DNA of 64,000 bases from Neodontobutis hainanensis. Lineage: Eukaryota > Chordata > Actinopteri > Gobiiformes > Odontobutidae. The stretch lies in NCBI GenBank assembly GCA_024349245.1, contig JALDNG010000022.1, positions 6,214,001 to 6,278,000 on the forward strand, given 5' to 3'. Both the position numbers and the translations under genes were made by a program. Under the pieces are notes generated by a model. The model did not search any database. It had not been told where the DNA came from and worked only from the letters and a program-made list of their open reading frames with translations. Positions 39,974 through 54,723 of this stretch are shown in pieces; position 1 is the stretch's first letter; each line of letters begins with the position of its first letter.

Positions 39974-42900
39974 GAAACTAGCCACAGGGTACATGAGCAC
40001 ATGTAAACTCTGATTTAAAAGCATGGCTGTCACAGAAGCTCAAACCGCACACAGCTCTAGAACACAGATCCTCACCCTCTCATAGTACCTTTACATTCCT
40101 GATAGAAAACAAAAACATTTCTCTTTTCTAAAATATGAACCTAATGACCTTGTCCAACCTCATTCAATCACGAGAGCAGAGAGCAGTGCTAATCCAGCAG
40201 CCGCTACACCATCGCTGCTGTCGCATCGGCCCTGCTCTCTGCTGTAATCAGCAAATATGAACAAAGTGTCTTGTCTGAATGGTTTATGTGAGACTAGGTT
40301 CAGAAACCAACACCCTGCTCAGTGGGATACTGAAATCTCCAGACAGGATTGTTTACCAATGTGCAGCGTATAATATATTCTTACCTTTAAGCATTAAATA
40401 TGACATGTTACTAGTAAATATTTTACAGTTACACAGTAAAATTAGACTGTTCCTCAGCTGCATATTAGTAGGATATGGATTATGTAAGATTTTTCAAGCA
40501 ACACTGCGTATGTTTGTCCACACCAATAACTCATGTTGTAACAACTGCACTGCTGCTTCTCAATATCCAAATAGTCTTTAAAAGATGTGTGGATTTTGTG
40601 AGAATACTTGGACAATATGTATTTTATGGCAAAATGTTATATCTTATAGATTTAAATGTTGTAATAAATTTTATTTTGTGTGTAGTCCAACGTTCCTGTG
40701 CAGAGATGAGAATTACATTGTTGAACAGGAGGGGCCTGGGCTGGTTCCACTCCCCATTACAAAGTTAATATATGTGACCCCTGGCCATGTTTAGACCAGA
40801 ACGGGCTGATGCTATAGAAGTTAGCTCTTTGTCCTGCTCTTCCAGCCATCCTCACAGCGACCTCTTTATAGCTCAATGCATGGCACATAAAAGGAGAGCA
40901 CATTGCACAATTACTGCCTAATTAACAAGCCGATATTTTATGTGGTCAGTGAGGCTACCGACAGACTGCAGACCATTTGCCAGAGTTTTAGAGGATGTGT
41001 GCTCTTAGGCTGATTTACTGGCCTTAACAGCTTGTTTGTGTGCATACATGTGTGTTTGTGGATGCTTAGTTAAAGAAAACAGGCCACATACTGTATGTCT
41101 TAGAAAGGAGTGGGCTGTTTGTCTGAGTCATGCTTTATGCTCCACATCGTTCACCGTCCTCCTCCCCCTTTCTCTTTCCATCCCCACCTTCCTCAGGCCT
41201 TAACAGCAGCAGCTTTGCATTGGGATTTGAGGTGTAATTAAATTCAATAAATAGGGGAAGGTGAAGAAATAAATCAAGCGGAAACTGATGAACAACAGGA
41301 GATTAAATGCCACTGAGCCGTGCAAACAAATATTTCAATAGAATTTTCAGAGGGCACCTGGGGCCCAGCGAACCTAGAAAACTTTTAAAAGTTAAAGTCA
41401 GCTCAACAAAGGCGCTTGCTGCTGCTATCATTTTGTTAAATGACATCGTTTTTGTTGACATCCTAATATGGCATACAAGAAAGAAAAAAAAGAAAGAAAG
41501 AACTGTTTGGAAGACAGCTTATAGCGTATGACAAGCGCCGGATCCCTGACCTCAACTCTTACACCCCTCATCAGCCTCCTGCATCATTGTCTGTTCAGAG
41601 GCCACCCAACTCTTTAATAATGACTATTGAAGTAGCAATTAATGCTGCATAATACATGAACTACAGCTGTGCAAATCTGAATAAAATGTGATTAGGTGCT
41701 ACAGAGGATAGGGGCAAGACCGCTGGTGCATATTAATGTATCCATTTAAGGAGGGTGTGGTTTGGAGGGGGCCGCCCTATTGACACTGCTTCGATGCACC
41801 TCAACTGCAAAACAAAAACATAAAGCACTCAGTGATGGAGGCTGATCAAGAGTAACCCTGCTCCCACTCAGTTTTAAACAGTGACTCATTGCTCCATATT
41901 GTACCATACTGCCCTACTGAGCATAACAAGCCTTGGTGGTTAAAGTCCCAGAATGGAAATGAGGTGTTGCTCAGGGCCATACCGATTGACTCAAAGCACT
42001 CGAGTCCACTTCAGTGAAGGCTCCATAGCCAAATCTCTAGACTGCAAACTTCCTGGCATTACTCTACCAACCCATTCTTTCTCTTGTTCAGTTTTTCTTT
42101 GTCCAATTTGCTTTTTGGAACCACAGGAGAAAGGGATAAACACCTTCAGAGATTAGCAACATGGTTATTTCTTCTCTTCTATCCCCTTTAGTCTCTTTAC
42201 TCCTGCTGCTCTTCTGACACTTGTCAATAAGTCTTTCATTTCTAAAAATACTGTCTCTGGTCTTGCTCTTTCTCTTTTTCAAAGTTTCTCCCCCTGCTCG
42301 CCTTTCATCGTCTTGTTTCCCAACAACTCTTTTTGCATTATTATGTTGGACTTTCTCTTTCTGTGCATGCCTGGCCTTTCGCTCTAATCCTCCAGTGGCC
42401 TTTCATATGCACAATATTTCCCTGAGCCCCCATTACTTTGACAGGCTTTCACATATTAGATTAGACTTGGGCTTCCAAATAATCTGCCTCCAATTTATAA
42501 GTAGCTTCTACTTTTCAAGATTGAACACAACAATTTGTCTTGTATTCTCTTTTTTAGTAATGGTGAGGATTTCAACACTTTGGGGTCCATTCACTGTGCC
42601 GAGGGTTGAGCAGTCTAATTGTGCTAATGAAGTCCAGGGTGAAACCATGGTGCAAGGTCCATGCATGGTGTCACATTGACAGGTTTATAGACATGACCTG
42701 AGTTATGAGCGGCTCACTGATAGGCCAGAGTACATATGAGAATGATAGAAATAATATGATAGAGAAAACAGAGTAACACTGGCAAACACAAGATGGTATT
42801 TTATTGCTAAAACCCATTCCCAGTAAGTCACAGTAATACATAAAGACATTTACTTAAAGGACAGTGTCCTGTCTAGGTCTAACCATACTCTTCAGCATTG

Positions 42901-43036
42901 CCATCTGAGAGCATTAGCCCTGGAGCTGGCCTTCATCGCTCTCTTCATCTCTAACCTCTCTAGTGAGCAGGCCAAATCAGGAATCAATAGCCATGTCACA
43001 AAAAGCCTGTGCTGGGTTGACACCAGTGGATACGAC

Positions 43037-43055
43037 AAAAAAAAAAAAAAAAAAA
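43037..43055. repeat. Poly-A homopolymer (19 nt)
   Basis: The longest pure A run in the window. I see no SINE or processed-pseudogene body in front of it. Confidence 0.9.
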
Positions 43056-46000
43056 GTCTATTACACAGCGGTTATCTCCATTACTGCTGAGTAACATGGT
43101 GTCGAAAAGGCAGCGAATGGAGGACAGCAGGCAGAGGAAAATCAGTGAACAGCGCTGGTGACAGGTCGTGGAACTTTAATTCAGAGCAACATGTCTGATT
43201 AACCTGCATCTCTCCTTTGGGAGCGGCTCTGTGCCGGGCAGAGGAAGGAAGATCTGGCTCTCATCCACAAACTTGCGCCAAAGTCTTTCTTCAAAAGCTT
43301 TGCATACAGCAGAGCTAAAAGAGAGTGCAAAGGGTTACTTTCTGAGTGAATCTGTCAGTGCTACTACATGGTATCACATTTATCAATTCGTTTGTGCACA
43401 TGTCAGCAAAACATCTATATAGTTCAAAGTTCACATTGGTTGTCCCATGTCAGCAGGTATTAGTTATTTGCCAAGCCATGCCCTGAGTCTAAAAAGCATC
43501 AGCGTGGAGAGCTCTCTTAAATCATGTTCATCAGCCTCTGGGCATAAATAATCTGCAACATCAGCAGATATGTCACACACTCGCATAGTATAGAACATAA
43601 AAAATAAAAACTAATACATTTCAGGATAAAGGATGTAGCAAAGTGTCATTATAAAGTGATCAAGAGTTTGTGTGGAGTAACCTAATCTAACCTAGAGTTA
43701 CAGCGTGGATTGGACTGACAGCATGTGCACTAAGTCTTAGTGGTGGTCTGCTAAGCTGATTGCATTAGGGTCTTTGCAATGGGAGAGACATATGGGACAG
43801 GAACCATAAAGCACTGTGTGTCACTGTTCCCTGGGCTTCACCTTGGCCCAGTAACCTTGATCAGTCAGGACATCATTTAATGTTTAATTGCTGAAATGCT
43901 CCATGCTGTGTGTGGGTGGAGTAGGGTTGTCCATTCCCAAAGGAAACACTTTTTTTTCCCAGCAACTTGCCTTTGCGCTGCTTTCTGCTTGCCGCTTGCC
44001 TCTGGCTTGCTTTATGACACTCATTTGCCTGATTAGCTAAACAAATGCTGACTGCTCTCTCGCCACCTCCGCTCCCTGCTTACTGCTGGAGCACATACAT
44101 TTGTATTTCCACATGCAGCGCTCTGAAATGGCCAATGTGCTCGCTAAAAATTAGGTACTTTAAAAGTGCTCATAAATCATTACAGCTCTGAATCAGCAAA
44201 CAGTGGCATTAATCTGTGGCTACGACAAATACTGTACAATTAATGTAATCTATTTATCTTCATTGAGTATGTGTGAGATGAGCACCGGATGCAATAGAAT
44301 GCTAGATAATCTGTTACAGGTGGAAACACCGATTACTGGAATGTTTTATCCTGCACTTTTTGTTTACACCATGCAGGATAAAATATGCAAATGACAACAA
44401 AGACCCTCCCACCATCAAATACTCACAACATGGCATTTATCTTAGTAAAATACAGCCTCTGATGCACAGACCTTTGCTGGTAATGAAAGCTATAGGTCTC
44501 TGTGAGTGGAGATTGCTTTTCCAGAGCTTCATTTTACAGCCTGCTGTTGAATACACTCCTCTGGCAACTCCTTCTGAATGTTTCATCACAGAGCAGATCC
44601 CAGGGGCTGGTACATCCCCCTCATCACACATACACACACATCATGCCTGCGCAGGATATGAGCGTCAACTGGATGCCATTTCATCTGCTACGGGAGCCAT
44701 TTGATTGCATATTCAATGTGGGAGGATACAAAAGTGATAACATTTGGAGCCAGGCAGCAACAGAAGCTACAGTTGTGTCAGAATCGTTTTTGGATGTGCC
44801 CAATTATCCCCTCTTGTCTATGGTGGAACAGTCACAATAAAGTAGCTGTTCAGTTCTGTGAAAACGTGCCACTTTATTACAATGCCAAGTGTGCCTTTGA
44901 GTCCATGATGGCACATAAAAGACAGTGTACACAACTTGCATGTTTTCTAACAGGATTTAACTACAATTCTGCCTTAGTAATGCCTTGCTAAAGTACTAGG
45001 AACTGCTGAGTAGGTGGCAGATGGTATTTGAAGGATCACGACTAACAGTTTTTGAACAGAAATTGTACTATAGAACTTTCTCAACTGAGAGGTTTAAAAG
45101 AACTAACAGAACACCTCTCACTGAACACAAAAACCTGTTTGAAGAGTGTCAGGATTATGTCTTAATTCAAATGTATGTGGAAGTCGATACAGTATGTCTT
45201 TATATATGGATGTGGCACTGAGCGTGGTTTTGCATCTCTGTGTCACACTTTCTAAAATAAAAAGATCACGTCAATTGTGACTTAAGTTCAGGTTACTAGC
45301 ATGTGTACACCACTGCCTCTGAAGTCATCTTCAAAGGCAGCTCCTTTACTGTGACTGTAACACTGTGAGTGGTAGTCCATAGGCCGTATTTCACCACCAG
45401 AGATACAGAAAATAACACATAATTCAATTATGTCCATCCTCTCACACATTTCCTTTGCTCTGATAAGTTCTCTTATTGTAGGGGCCAGTCTAAAGGTTTT
45501 GAGTAAATTAATATTAGAGGACATTCAAAGAAGTTTGTGTCTGATTAAAATAATGCTGACTTTAAAAGCTGTTTGCTTTGGACTTATTTATGTTTATTTT
45601 CTTACACATCCGACTCAACTTAGAATCTATATGTAAAATGACACTCCAGCATCAGTACCATGGATTTTATCATAAAGGATGGAAAGAAGCCAAAGGCCGG
45701 ATAGGCCACAAGGCAGATTCAAATATGAGCTTTTTTTAGTGAAACTGGAGTGAACCTCTTGCAGGCCAATGGCTGCATTTTACAAGACAATTGCAATTGA
45801 AGAGGTCTGACTATTCAAACATATTCAAGAATACAATACTGCAGCTTTTAATTAACATTAGCCATATCAGTGTGGAGTAGTTTGAAAGAGTCTTCAGACG
45901 TAAGACACGCTCTGCTCATACCGGTGGAGTCCCCATCTCATGCAATAATTTGATCCCTTTTATTTTGTATGTTGCGTCTTTTTTAGAAACAAATGGTGTT

Positions 46001-49000
46001 TCCTTCCTCCCCCGATCCTTTTGATCCAACCTCTTTTTTCTCCACATTTCTCTTCCTTCAAGCTTCGTCTTTTTCGACACCCTTTTGCTTTATTTCGTCT
46101 TGCTCTCAGCTTTTCTCCTGCTTTTATCTTCACTTCATACAGAATAACTGTGCAGCTTGGTGGGTATAATGAGGCTGTTCCTCTACACTTCAAAACTTCC
46201 CTTCACCCGTTTGCCAGGGTGTCTAAAACAAACCCTGAACAAATATTCTGACATTCAGACACAGGGGAAGATGAGTGCAACCATTCCCAACATTCTGACT
46301 CATCCTCTGCAAAGACACAAGTAATGGAGATGATATACTTTTGAAATACAGTGGCGTAAATGAGAGGTCAATCACATGCTGTCTCCTCTACCATTCTAAT
46401 TTCTTTGATCGTAATATTACCTGTCCACTGTGGAATTAGTAAACATGATAGTACATAGGGCTTACTGAGAGTGAGAGTAATTAAAGCCAAGAGCAGCTCG
46501 ATGTGCAATTCTGTAAAGCATTTAGCTGAGCAGCGGTGGACCACATTGTCATGGATCACAGTAAATTGGTCTGGGCAGCTTATTGTGCGGATACAGTTAC
46601 TGTAGCACGTTTTATAACAGTAATTGCTACGAATGAAACGCCCATGGTAGTGCATTACGCTCACCTCCACAATAAACTTGATTATTATGGTAATTATATA
46701 AATATTTCCTCCAAAGGCTCAGATTCTTCATCACATTTGTTGGAAGTGCCTCTGCAGAGCTGGGAATTGGGACTTATTCCAAAAGCCAATACAGTGAGTT
46801 GGTGGAAGTTAAGCACAATTAGATATCCATCTGAAGAAAAGGCGACATTCTCACTGCTGTGCTAATAATCATTTTTCTTGTTCTCTTATTGATTTTGTTA
46901 TGGATGCCCTGATCGTGGCCTGCCCTTAAAGACAGCCAGTGAAGGGAGTAGTTAGAGCAGGATGAAAAGATAGAGGGATGGTGGGATAGCAGGGAAGAAG
47001 GAGGGTCGCTGATGAGTCTCGAGCCGCCCTGAGCAGTAATGAGGCAGCAGTAAAAATGAGACTGCATTGTGTTGTACTTTAAGGTAGTTCATCTTTAAAA
47101 TGAATAGTCCCTGAAGGGCCAGGTGGTTAATGCCATTTATTAATAGACAGACAGGGCCAGCAGTTTTGGCTGCTCTCCTCTGAGAGCCTTTAGTTTGGAT
47201 GGAGAGACTGTGAGTGACGAAGAGATAAAAGTGGGAGTAGAAGGGATTGCCAATGCATTTGAGCAAATGAAGGAACAGACTGGAACAGAGACCTTGCCAT
47301 ATAAAAGATAAAGGGATACTACAACCCATTAAGAAGTAACACTAACAGTGCATTCACATTTGGTTAAGAAGATGGCTTAAGACCCAAAGTCGACCTCAAA
47401 AAGGACTCTAGTTATATTTTGATTACAATATAACACAGACCAATGCCAGGAAGGTGAAGCTAAAATCACACAAATTGCCAATTTCTATCAAATTGAAAGA
47501 GTTGAAAAGTGCAGGAATAAGGTAAAATATGATTGTACATGTCTTACCCAGTATTTTGTGTATACTGGAAAGAGGTCATCTCAATCCAGCCTTTAGCAAA
47601 AGTAACAGTGTCCAGTTGTGTTTGGCTTTCTTTAGCGTAATGCTGAAAACCAGACCAGGGCAGTTCACTACTGAACAAAACTCGCTGGTACAAAATAAAC
47701 TAAACTAAATAAACTACAACTGCAAACCCCTGGCTGGAATGGACTGCTCTCTCGTCCAAAGTGGGGCAGCAGTCAGTCCTTTAACATTTGATGATTAATA
47801 CAAAGGTTAAAACACATTGTAAAAATTGTACATGTCACCAAAGTGATCCAAAATAACAATCTCTTAAGACTGGGAACTTGTATTAGACAACTTCCATATT
47901 TTCGAGACAAGTGTATGTGTCCATCAGCCCCTGAGCGAGATGTGTGGAGCTGTGTGTGTCTGGTCCGGAGCCTGCAGTGACCTGGCCTACTAATGAACCA
48001 ACAGACATTACCTTCCTGTTAGCCTGCTCAGTGCCCTGCCATTTGTCATAAAGCGGGGGGAGCTGTCACAAGGGGCTGAGGGCTGAGGAGACACACCACA
48101 CATGAACAGCGGCAGCAGCAACAGAGGTCTGGCTGCACACAGCTCCCTCCCAGAACACCTCAGCCGCAGCTCTGGCCAAATAGCTATCATTACACGGGAA
48201 GCATCAGTCTTGATAAAAGATCCAAACAAAAGACGAGCGGAGGATTTAGTGTGCTGCTCCACTTGGGCTCTGATAATATTGTTGGTGTTGTGAGTAAAAT
48301 ATCACTGCTGCCATTTGCACACATCTAAATCTCCGAGAGTAGACCGTGTCAGTGTGTTGCTAGCTACAGGCCATATTGCTATTGATTGGTGAAATGAACA
48401 ATTTCTTACCTGATGTTGGAGATGCACCAGAGGCGATGGCATGGGGGAGAGAAAGAGAATTTGATTAGTGGTGGCCCTGGCCCATACACTACATACTCAA
48501 TAGGTAAATATTATAAAGATATGCTCCAAAATCAAAGTCCTTACCCTATAAAGCAATTTAATATTTCCTCAGTGCTTTGTACATATTATATGAAAAATCT
48601 TTATAAGACACTCATCTGAAACATATGAATCCTAATTCCAAAACACAATCTGTTATTTTAAATATTTATCAAACTTTGACACTAATCTACTTCCTCTGTT
48701 TTGTCATCAATATTAAGATTTTCGAAAAGAAAATGGAAACCCACTCACAAGCTACATAAATTTTATATTCATGATCCAGTTTCTGTGATAAAAACAAAGA
48801 CATTTTAAGCCATAAAGCCATCTGAATAGGGCTCCTCATCCTCCTAAAAGCCACACTCCAATGCACCCTACGCCCCCTGACACTCACTACATCTCTGAGT
48901 CAAAGTCTTATTCCCATAACCACAGGAGCCTCCCTCCACAAATGTGCATTAAACACATAAATATTCATTGGCATTGCACATAAACCCTGCCCATACGCCA

Positions 49001-49353
49001 GCAGAGGCAGCCATCTGCATTAACAGGACTCAAGCTGTGAGCTCAACTCTCTCCACCAACCTTCTTCATACTGTATGTATACATCAGCAGGAGCCTGGGC
49101 CCAGCCAAATCTCAGCACCAACTCCCAAGAAGCCTCCTACACTTGGCAGGTAAGATGGTGTCTATCTATGGCACTTACAGTATATTTCTGGAGCGTTTTG
49201 TGGGCAAGTGTTATTTTGATAAAATGCTTTACAAAGTTATGGATTCAAGCGTATTCTTTTGTTTGATGTCTAAAGACAGAAAACTTAAATATAATGTTGC
49301 AAACTCTTATTCCTGCATGAAAGGAACAATTGTCCAGAGAGAACAATATGATC

Positions 49354-49370
49354 TTTTTTTTTTTTTTTTT
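49354..49370. repeat. Poly-T homopolymer (17 nt)
   Basis: A pure T run followed by a short A run; no associated element recognised. Confidence 0.9.
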
Positions 49371-52300
49371 AAAAAGCTGTGTAACTCAGAGTTCTCAGCT
49401 GACAAGTTCCTTCAAAGATAAAGACTGAGGTCTCCAGTCAGATCACCACAAGCTGTTTTTTTGCCACAGATTACGTCAGGTCCACTTTTACACAGGCATC
49501 CTGTCAGGCAAACCAACATCAGAACCTGATGATGAAGTCAAAGGGTTAAACTTCCAACTCCTCCACTCTGGAGGATTTCAGGTTGTAATTACTCAAAGGT
49601 CTTGTATCACAGGCTAAAACAGGAGGGAGAGAAAGGAGGGGTAGAAACAGAGATAGATTGATGGAGTATAGAGGGAGGGATCAGGTTCCTGCTGAGATTT
49701 GGTAAAACCTGTCTAGTTGGTCACATACAGAAAGCAGACATGTAACTTTTCTTTTACAACTGCAAGAGTCTGAAGCCATTAGCTTGCTTCTAGGACCAGC
49801 CACAGGGATGAACCAACCCTGTGTGAAATCAGAAATGCAGTTACAGCAGTGCTGTGCATGCGTGCGCAGAAACACATACACATACCCGGCTGCTAATTCT
49901 GATGCAACAACCTGGAGCAAGAATGCTTCAATGATGATAAACAAACAACATTTTGGATTGGGAGGTACGGGCGAGGGCTGGATGGAAAGGAGAAAAGAGG
50001 GAGGGAGAAAGTGGCAGTGCCGGGCAAATACGACTCAGGGGCTTTTTTCTAACATGAGATAGTTTCGCTTCTTTTAAAATGTATGTTTGAAGTTGGGGCT
50101 CAGCTGAACACAAGCTGTTTGAAAAAGACTGATGCAAGACTGGAGAAGCAGATGAGAGAGAGGCCAAAAAGAGAGAAAGAAAGTGGCTGAGAAGCATGCA
50201 CAGGCTCAGAGAGAAATCTATGCAATATATGCAGGGCTTCTGTTGAAGAAAAACAAGTAAATTGAAGGAGGCCTCCAGTGGTGCAAAGTAGATGTTGCAG
50301 TAAAAAGTCAATAGCTGAAATACAAATGAAATCATAAATCATGGGAGCAAACATATATGCACACGTGTGCTGTGTCCCCAAGGAGAAGCAATGTGATACC
50401 ACTTTTATTTTTTTTTCACTCTTCTGAACAAAGAGAGACATGGTTATTATGTAACATTTAAAGCAGCTAAGATTTGGTTTTAGTTAATGACAACTTTCAT
50501 GTTGTTCAAGGTCAAAAAATGGCAAATGGTCTTTCTTCTGCCCTAAGAGCGAAGTTTTCCTACTTTCCTGGACACACACTCACATACGTGCACACATGGA
50601 CACACTTGTGCGACACTTTAATCAGAGCGTGGCATGCTCGCAGTCCAGACAAAGCCCAATCAGGGCGGTGATAATTTGGCCTCTCCTTCATCAGCAGCAC
50701 CATAATTGCATCAGTCACAATCTCCATTTCATCTTTCATCTGTGTGTCATGGCGGGCAGGAGACAGAAGGACACTCGCCGCCCAGACCTATCATTACCAA
50801 AGAACACGAGAAACCAGGAAAACAATACATTAGATTGTTCCTTTTTCAATACGGATCAGTGAGTCTAGTCCTTTTGCCATCAACTTCTCTGTCCAATTCA
50901 AACATATGTTTTCTCTGACTTGACCTACAGTATATGTCTAGCGCCCCATAAAAAGTTAATGAGATTAAAAAAAAATTAAAAAAGATAATTTAAAAATGTA
51001 CTGAGACCAAAACTCTGATGAGTCTTGTCAAAGTGATGGCTTCCCCTGACTTTTGTTATCTTTAGGCAAACGAGTCCCATATGTTTCAGGTGTAGAGTAA
51101 TTCATATTTCAGGTACGTGAAATTAACCTCTAAATGATTAATGGGACATTTGAAATTCACAGAAGTAACACAAGGCCCTGAGAGGAATCCATGATGTATT
51201 ACAAATGAGGAAGGCAGGATTTTTCGTTCAGTGAGTGATGCTCATGTTCAAATACAGCTAAGAGGATGTTTTACCACTGTTTTAAAAAATGCAGATAATG
51301 CTCTATGAAGCGCGCTCTATAGTCAAACATGCATAGACAGTAGGGATTCGTGCTGTGCAGCGTCGATAAAAAAGACAAGATCAATTCAGATGATCTATGA
51401 AAATTATTAGTAATGACATTTATGAATATTTTATTGAAGGTAGAAAATGCCATCATAAATTTTTATATAAGAAAATGACACCGGAATATAAAACAAACAG
51501 CATTAAACATTAAACACGGCTTCCATGTCAAAAAGGTTGCGTCCAGAATAATAGGCAAGTTAACAGAGCAGTGGGTGGAATTAAACAGGAGACCACTCTC
51601 CATTGTCCTGGCTATTTGGGCTTTCTCCAAGAGATGGAAAGGTCAAGTCGCTGTGTCTAATTAGCATTGGAGTAGGATGTACCCCATTCAAAGGTTGCTA
51701 TTTAATAAGAGCCCCCATTAATTATTGAGGAATTGCATCTGTTTGCACTGATCTCAACACAATTGATTTTCCCCAACTATAAGTGCAAGTGGAACTAAAC
51801 CTCAATCCAGCGATGTTCAGATGAGTTCCTAAATAGGATGCTATGCTACAAAATGACAGTTTGTTTTATCCTGCAGCATACTTGAGGATGAAAGATTTAC
51901 CTTAACAGTCTAAAAACACAACTGACCGAGCAAAGGCCACAATCAAGATGGATTCATTTTCCACTGATATTCCAGTGAAGCACAGACAGTGAAATATCCC
52001 ATAAATATGGGTACAGAAACTGACATTTTTACTCCAGACCAGTCAAAGTGCAGCAACTGAGGCAGTACGTACTGATGTCCTTGCCTCCGTTAGAGTATAT
52101 CACTTTTAAAGAGGCTATATTTTGCCATTTACAGCTGACGTGAGCATATTTTACAGGGACAGGAGAGGCATGGAACATCTGGATAGCGTTTAGGCTGTTT
52201 ATAAAGATAGGAAGTCCTCTCTGACCTGTTTTTCACACTTCATTTATTGCCATGGATTGGTGTCAAATCTGTGTGCGTGTGCATGCATTCTTTTTGCACA

Positions 52301-54312
52301 CAGTGTACATACCTTACAGATATGTTTAAATGTTGCCAGACCAGGCACACATTTGCACAAGCCGACATGTGCACCCATTGTCCAAGCTTTACAACAGCTT
52401 ATTTTGGCTACACTTGACATTCTGCGTCTTACCATTTCTGTGTGTCCACACGCAGCAGCTCTGAAGGAGTGTGCAGCGTCTATCCTTCTGCCAGTGACAG
52501 TTGGTTTGTCAGGGGCCCGGCAGAAGAATAGCATGCGGCTAAGGGGAGGGGATTAGCATTCACATGGCACCTGTTGCCAGCCTGCGTGCCCATGCAGCCC
52601 GCAATAATTACAGTGATTTTGTGGAGGAGAGGAGTGCAGAGGTAATTGTAGTCTTGGCAGAGGAAAGAGAAGAGAACGGAGAGTAGCACTTGGACTATCT
52701 CACACCAAAGCTTCTGATTAATGGGTCCCTAAATACACATAAACAGTTAGAAAATATACTTTCATCTGGGGGTCACATGTACACAGACGTGCATGTAAAA
52801 AACATAATTAAGTCTTGGTTTCCATAGCAACACCTTGCTGGACAGATCATAGAGTTAAGCGAAAGCACAGCAGACATTTAGAATGATAATCAGTCGACCT
52901 AATGGCACTGATGGGTGGGGGCTGCTGTAACTAGACCTGCCAAGACACGCAGCTCGTTGCAGCTCGTTGCTATGGATCTGTGTTAATAAAAAAACAACTC
53001 TCAGCGATAAAGCTCCTGCCTAGGCTCACTCACTTAGCAGGCCTGTTGTGCCATCACTTCAGCCATTACAAATTATGTTATTTAGTAAACGTCTGCTGCG
53101 ACACCCGAGGGATTGCAGTGGGGGCAGGAGAAGTAGTGGGTGAAGGGAACATATAATATTACATAAAGAGTTAGCACGGTGTAAAGCTTCGATGATTGCT
53201 GTTAAGGTTTTCATTACACAAAATGAGTAATTGCTTGTCATTTGGAGATGGCATATCCCACAATCATCCTCACTTCTGTGCTATCAATCAAGCGTTTAAG
53301 TGCTGATGACTGTGCTCACATTTAAAGCAGGCCAGCCGAGCCACAATGCACTGGGGAAACTCGTTGTTTGCTTCATTACTCCTCGGAGCTCAGCTACTGT
53401 TGAGATGTGCTCCTGTGGTGTTTGTGTGTCTATTGTCTCAGTCCTGGGGGGGTTAGGGGACTTATCGGGGAGAAAAAAAGTCTACGTATTGTCACCCAAA
53501 AACTGTTAAGTTGCACAGAAACAGTCTTTGGGTTAAAGCAACTCTCTGGATTTGCACCCAATAATTGACATTATGTTCTGCTGCTGTGTTACATCTTAAT
53601 ATAGAACTCATATATCTTTAAGTATGTAAAAGGTCTGTTGATCTGGAGATAAATGTATTTTAATGAATGCTGAAGAGGGTTTATACTTCCTTTTTCATGC
53701 AATAACAAGTTTAATGTTTTACCCTTAAACTAAGACTAAGGCGAATATGAATATAATCAATGCAGCTTTTGTGACTAAAGTCTAAAGTCAGTATTATAGA
53801 GACTTTTTACATACTCAGCTCAGTGCCTGTAAACTAGAACACTTTGCACAAACAGAAAGAGCAGACACACTTCACTTGGATGACGATGCTGGAATAAGGC
53901 CACATATTTGCCCAATCTGTAGCCGACAGCTTAGTGAGCCAGGAACTGTGGTAAGTTATCATTGATTATAGGCCTCCGTATGACCAACAGCACTAACATG
54001 GAGGAAACCACCCCCTCCCATATCTATGTAGAGGGACAGAGGATGAAACTTTTGAAGACACACAGCATGCCAGTCAAGCAAATGATTAACGCTGTAAAGT
54101 CAAACTCAAGTGGAACAACGGCTAGCTCTCTGGTGGAGGCTGCACCATCACCCCCCTCTCTTTAACCACCTCTTTTTTCCATCGCTCATCCTGTGCGCTC
54201 GATTCCCACCAAATCTCAAGCTTGGTTTGACAGCAAAAAAGCGTCCAGAGCAGGCAGGCGGCGGTAGTAATAATGTGCTTTTTTCATACAGATCAGTTCA
54301 GACGGTGTTATA

Positions 54313-54320
54313 GCCAGAAG
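54313..54320. repeat. Target-site duplication of the hAT MITE (left copy)
   Basis: GCCAGAAG, identical to the octamer at 54716-54723 on the far side of the element. Confidence 0.88.
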
Positions 54321-54715
54321 CAGGGCTTGACATTAACTTTTTAACTCACCGGCCAGTGTGGCTAGTGGTTTTCAAAAATGACTTGCCACCAAGCATTTTC
54401 TCTAGCCACAATAGCCTATATTTTTAAATTAAATTATTACATTATAACTTTGTCTGTGTTGATGCAATTGGCATCAACACAATCCATAACATTTGGACAG
54501 GTCGGGTATTTTGGGGTGAATAAAAAATTTTCATGATTTTGTTTTTTTTAGAAGACATTGACTCCAATTCAAAATGCATTTTTTCAATACACTACCATTG
54601 CAACATATTTTCTGTTTGTATTTTTCCATTCCCTGCGGAAGAAATGTGAAAGTGGAAGTGACTCTGTCACCCACCACAGCCACCTTCATTTGGCTGGTGT
54701 TAATGTCAAACCCAG
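54321..54715. mobile_element. hAT-type non-autonomous element (MITE), 395 bp, with 8-bp target duplication
   Basis: The left end is CAGGGCTTGACATTAAC (54321-54337). The right end, read inward on the other strand, is CTGGGTTTGACATTAAC (54699-54715), a 17-bp terminal inverted repeat with 15 matches. The octamer GCCAGAAG occurs directly before the element (54313-54320) and directly after it (54716-54723), a perfect 8-bp target-site duplication as made by hAT transposases. CAGGG-type ends are also hAT-like. Subterminal sequence is rich in GGCTAGTGG / CTAGCCACA-type motifs. There is no transposase ORF, so it would have relied on an autonomous relative. The perfect duplication argues for a younger insertion than the Tc1 copy. 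Confidence 0.9.
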
Positions 54716-54723
54716 GCCAGAAG
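54716..54723. repeat. Target-site duplication of the hAT MITE (right copy)
   Basis: GCCAGAAG, identical to 54313-54320; together they define the insertion boundaries exactly. Confidence 0.88.

Noticed and set aside
39022..40033. Four overlapping ORFs of 223 to 326 codons, the longest in the window
   Set aside because: They translate only CA/TA repeat as Cys-Val-Cys-Met or Thr-His-Thr-Tyr runs. The same stretch is open in several frames on both strands, the signature of a stop-free repeat rather than a gene.
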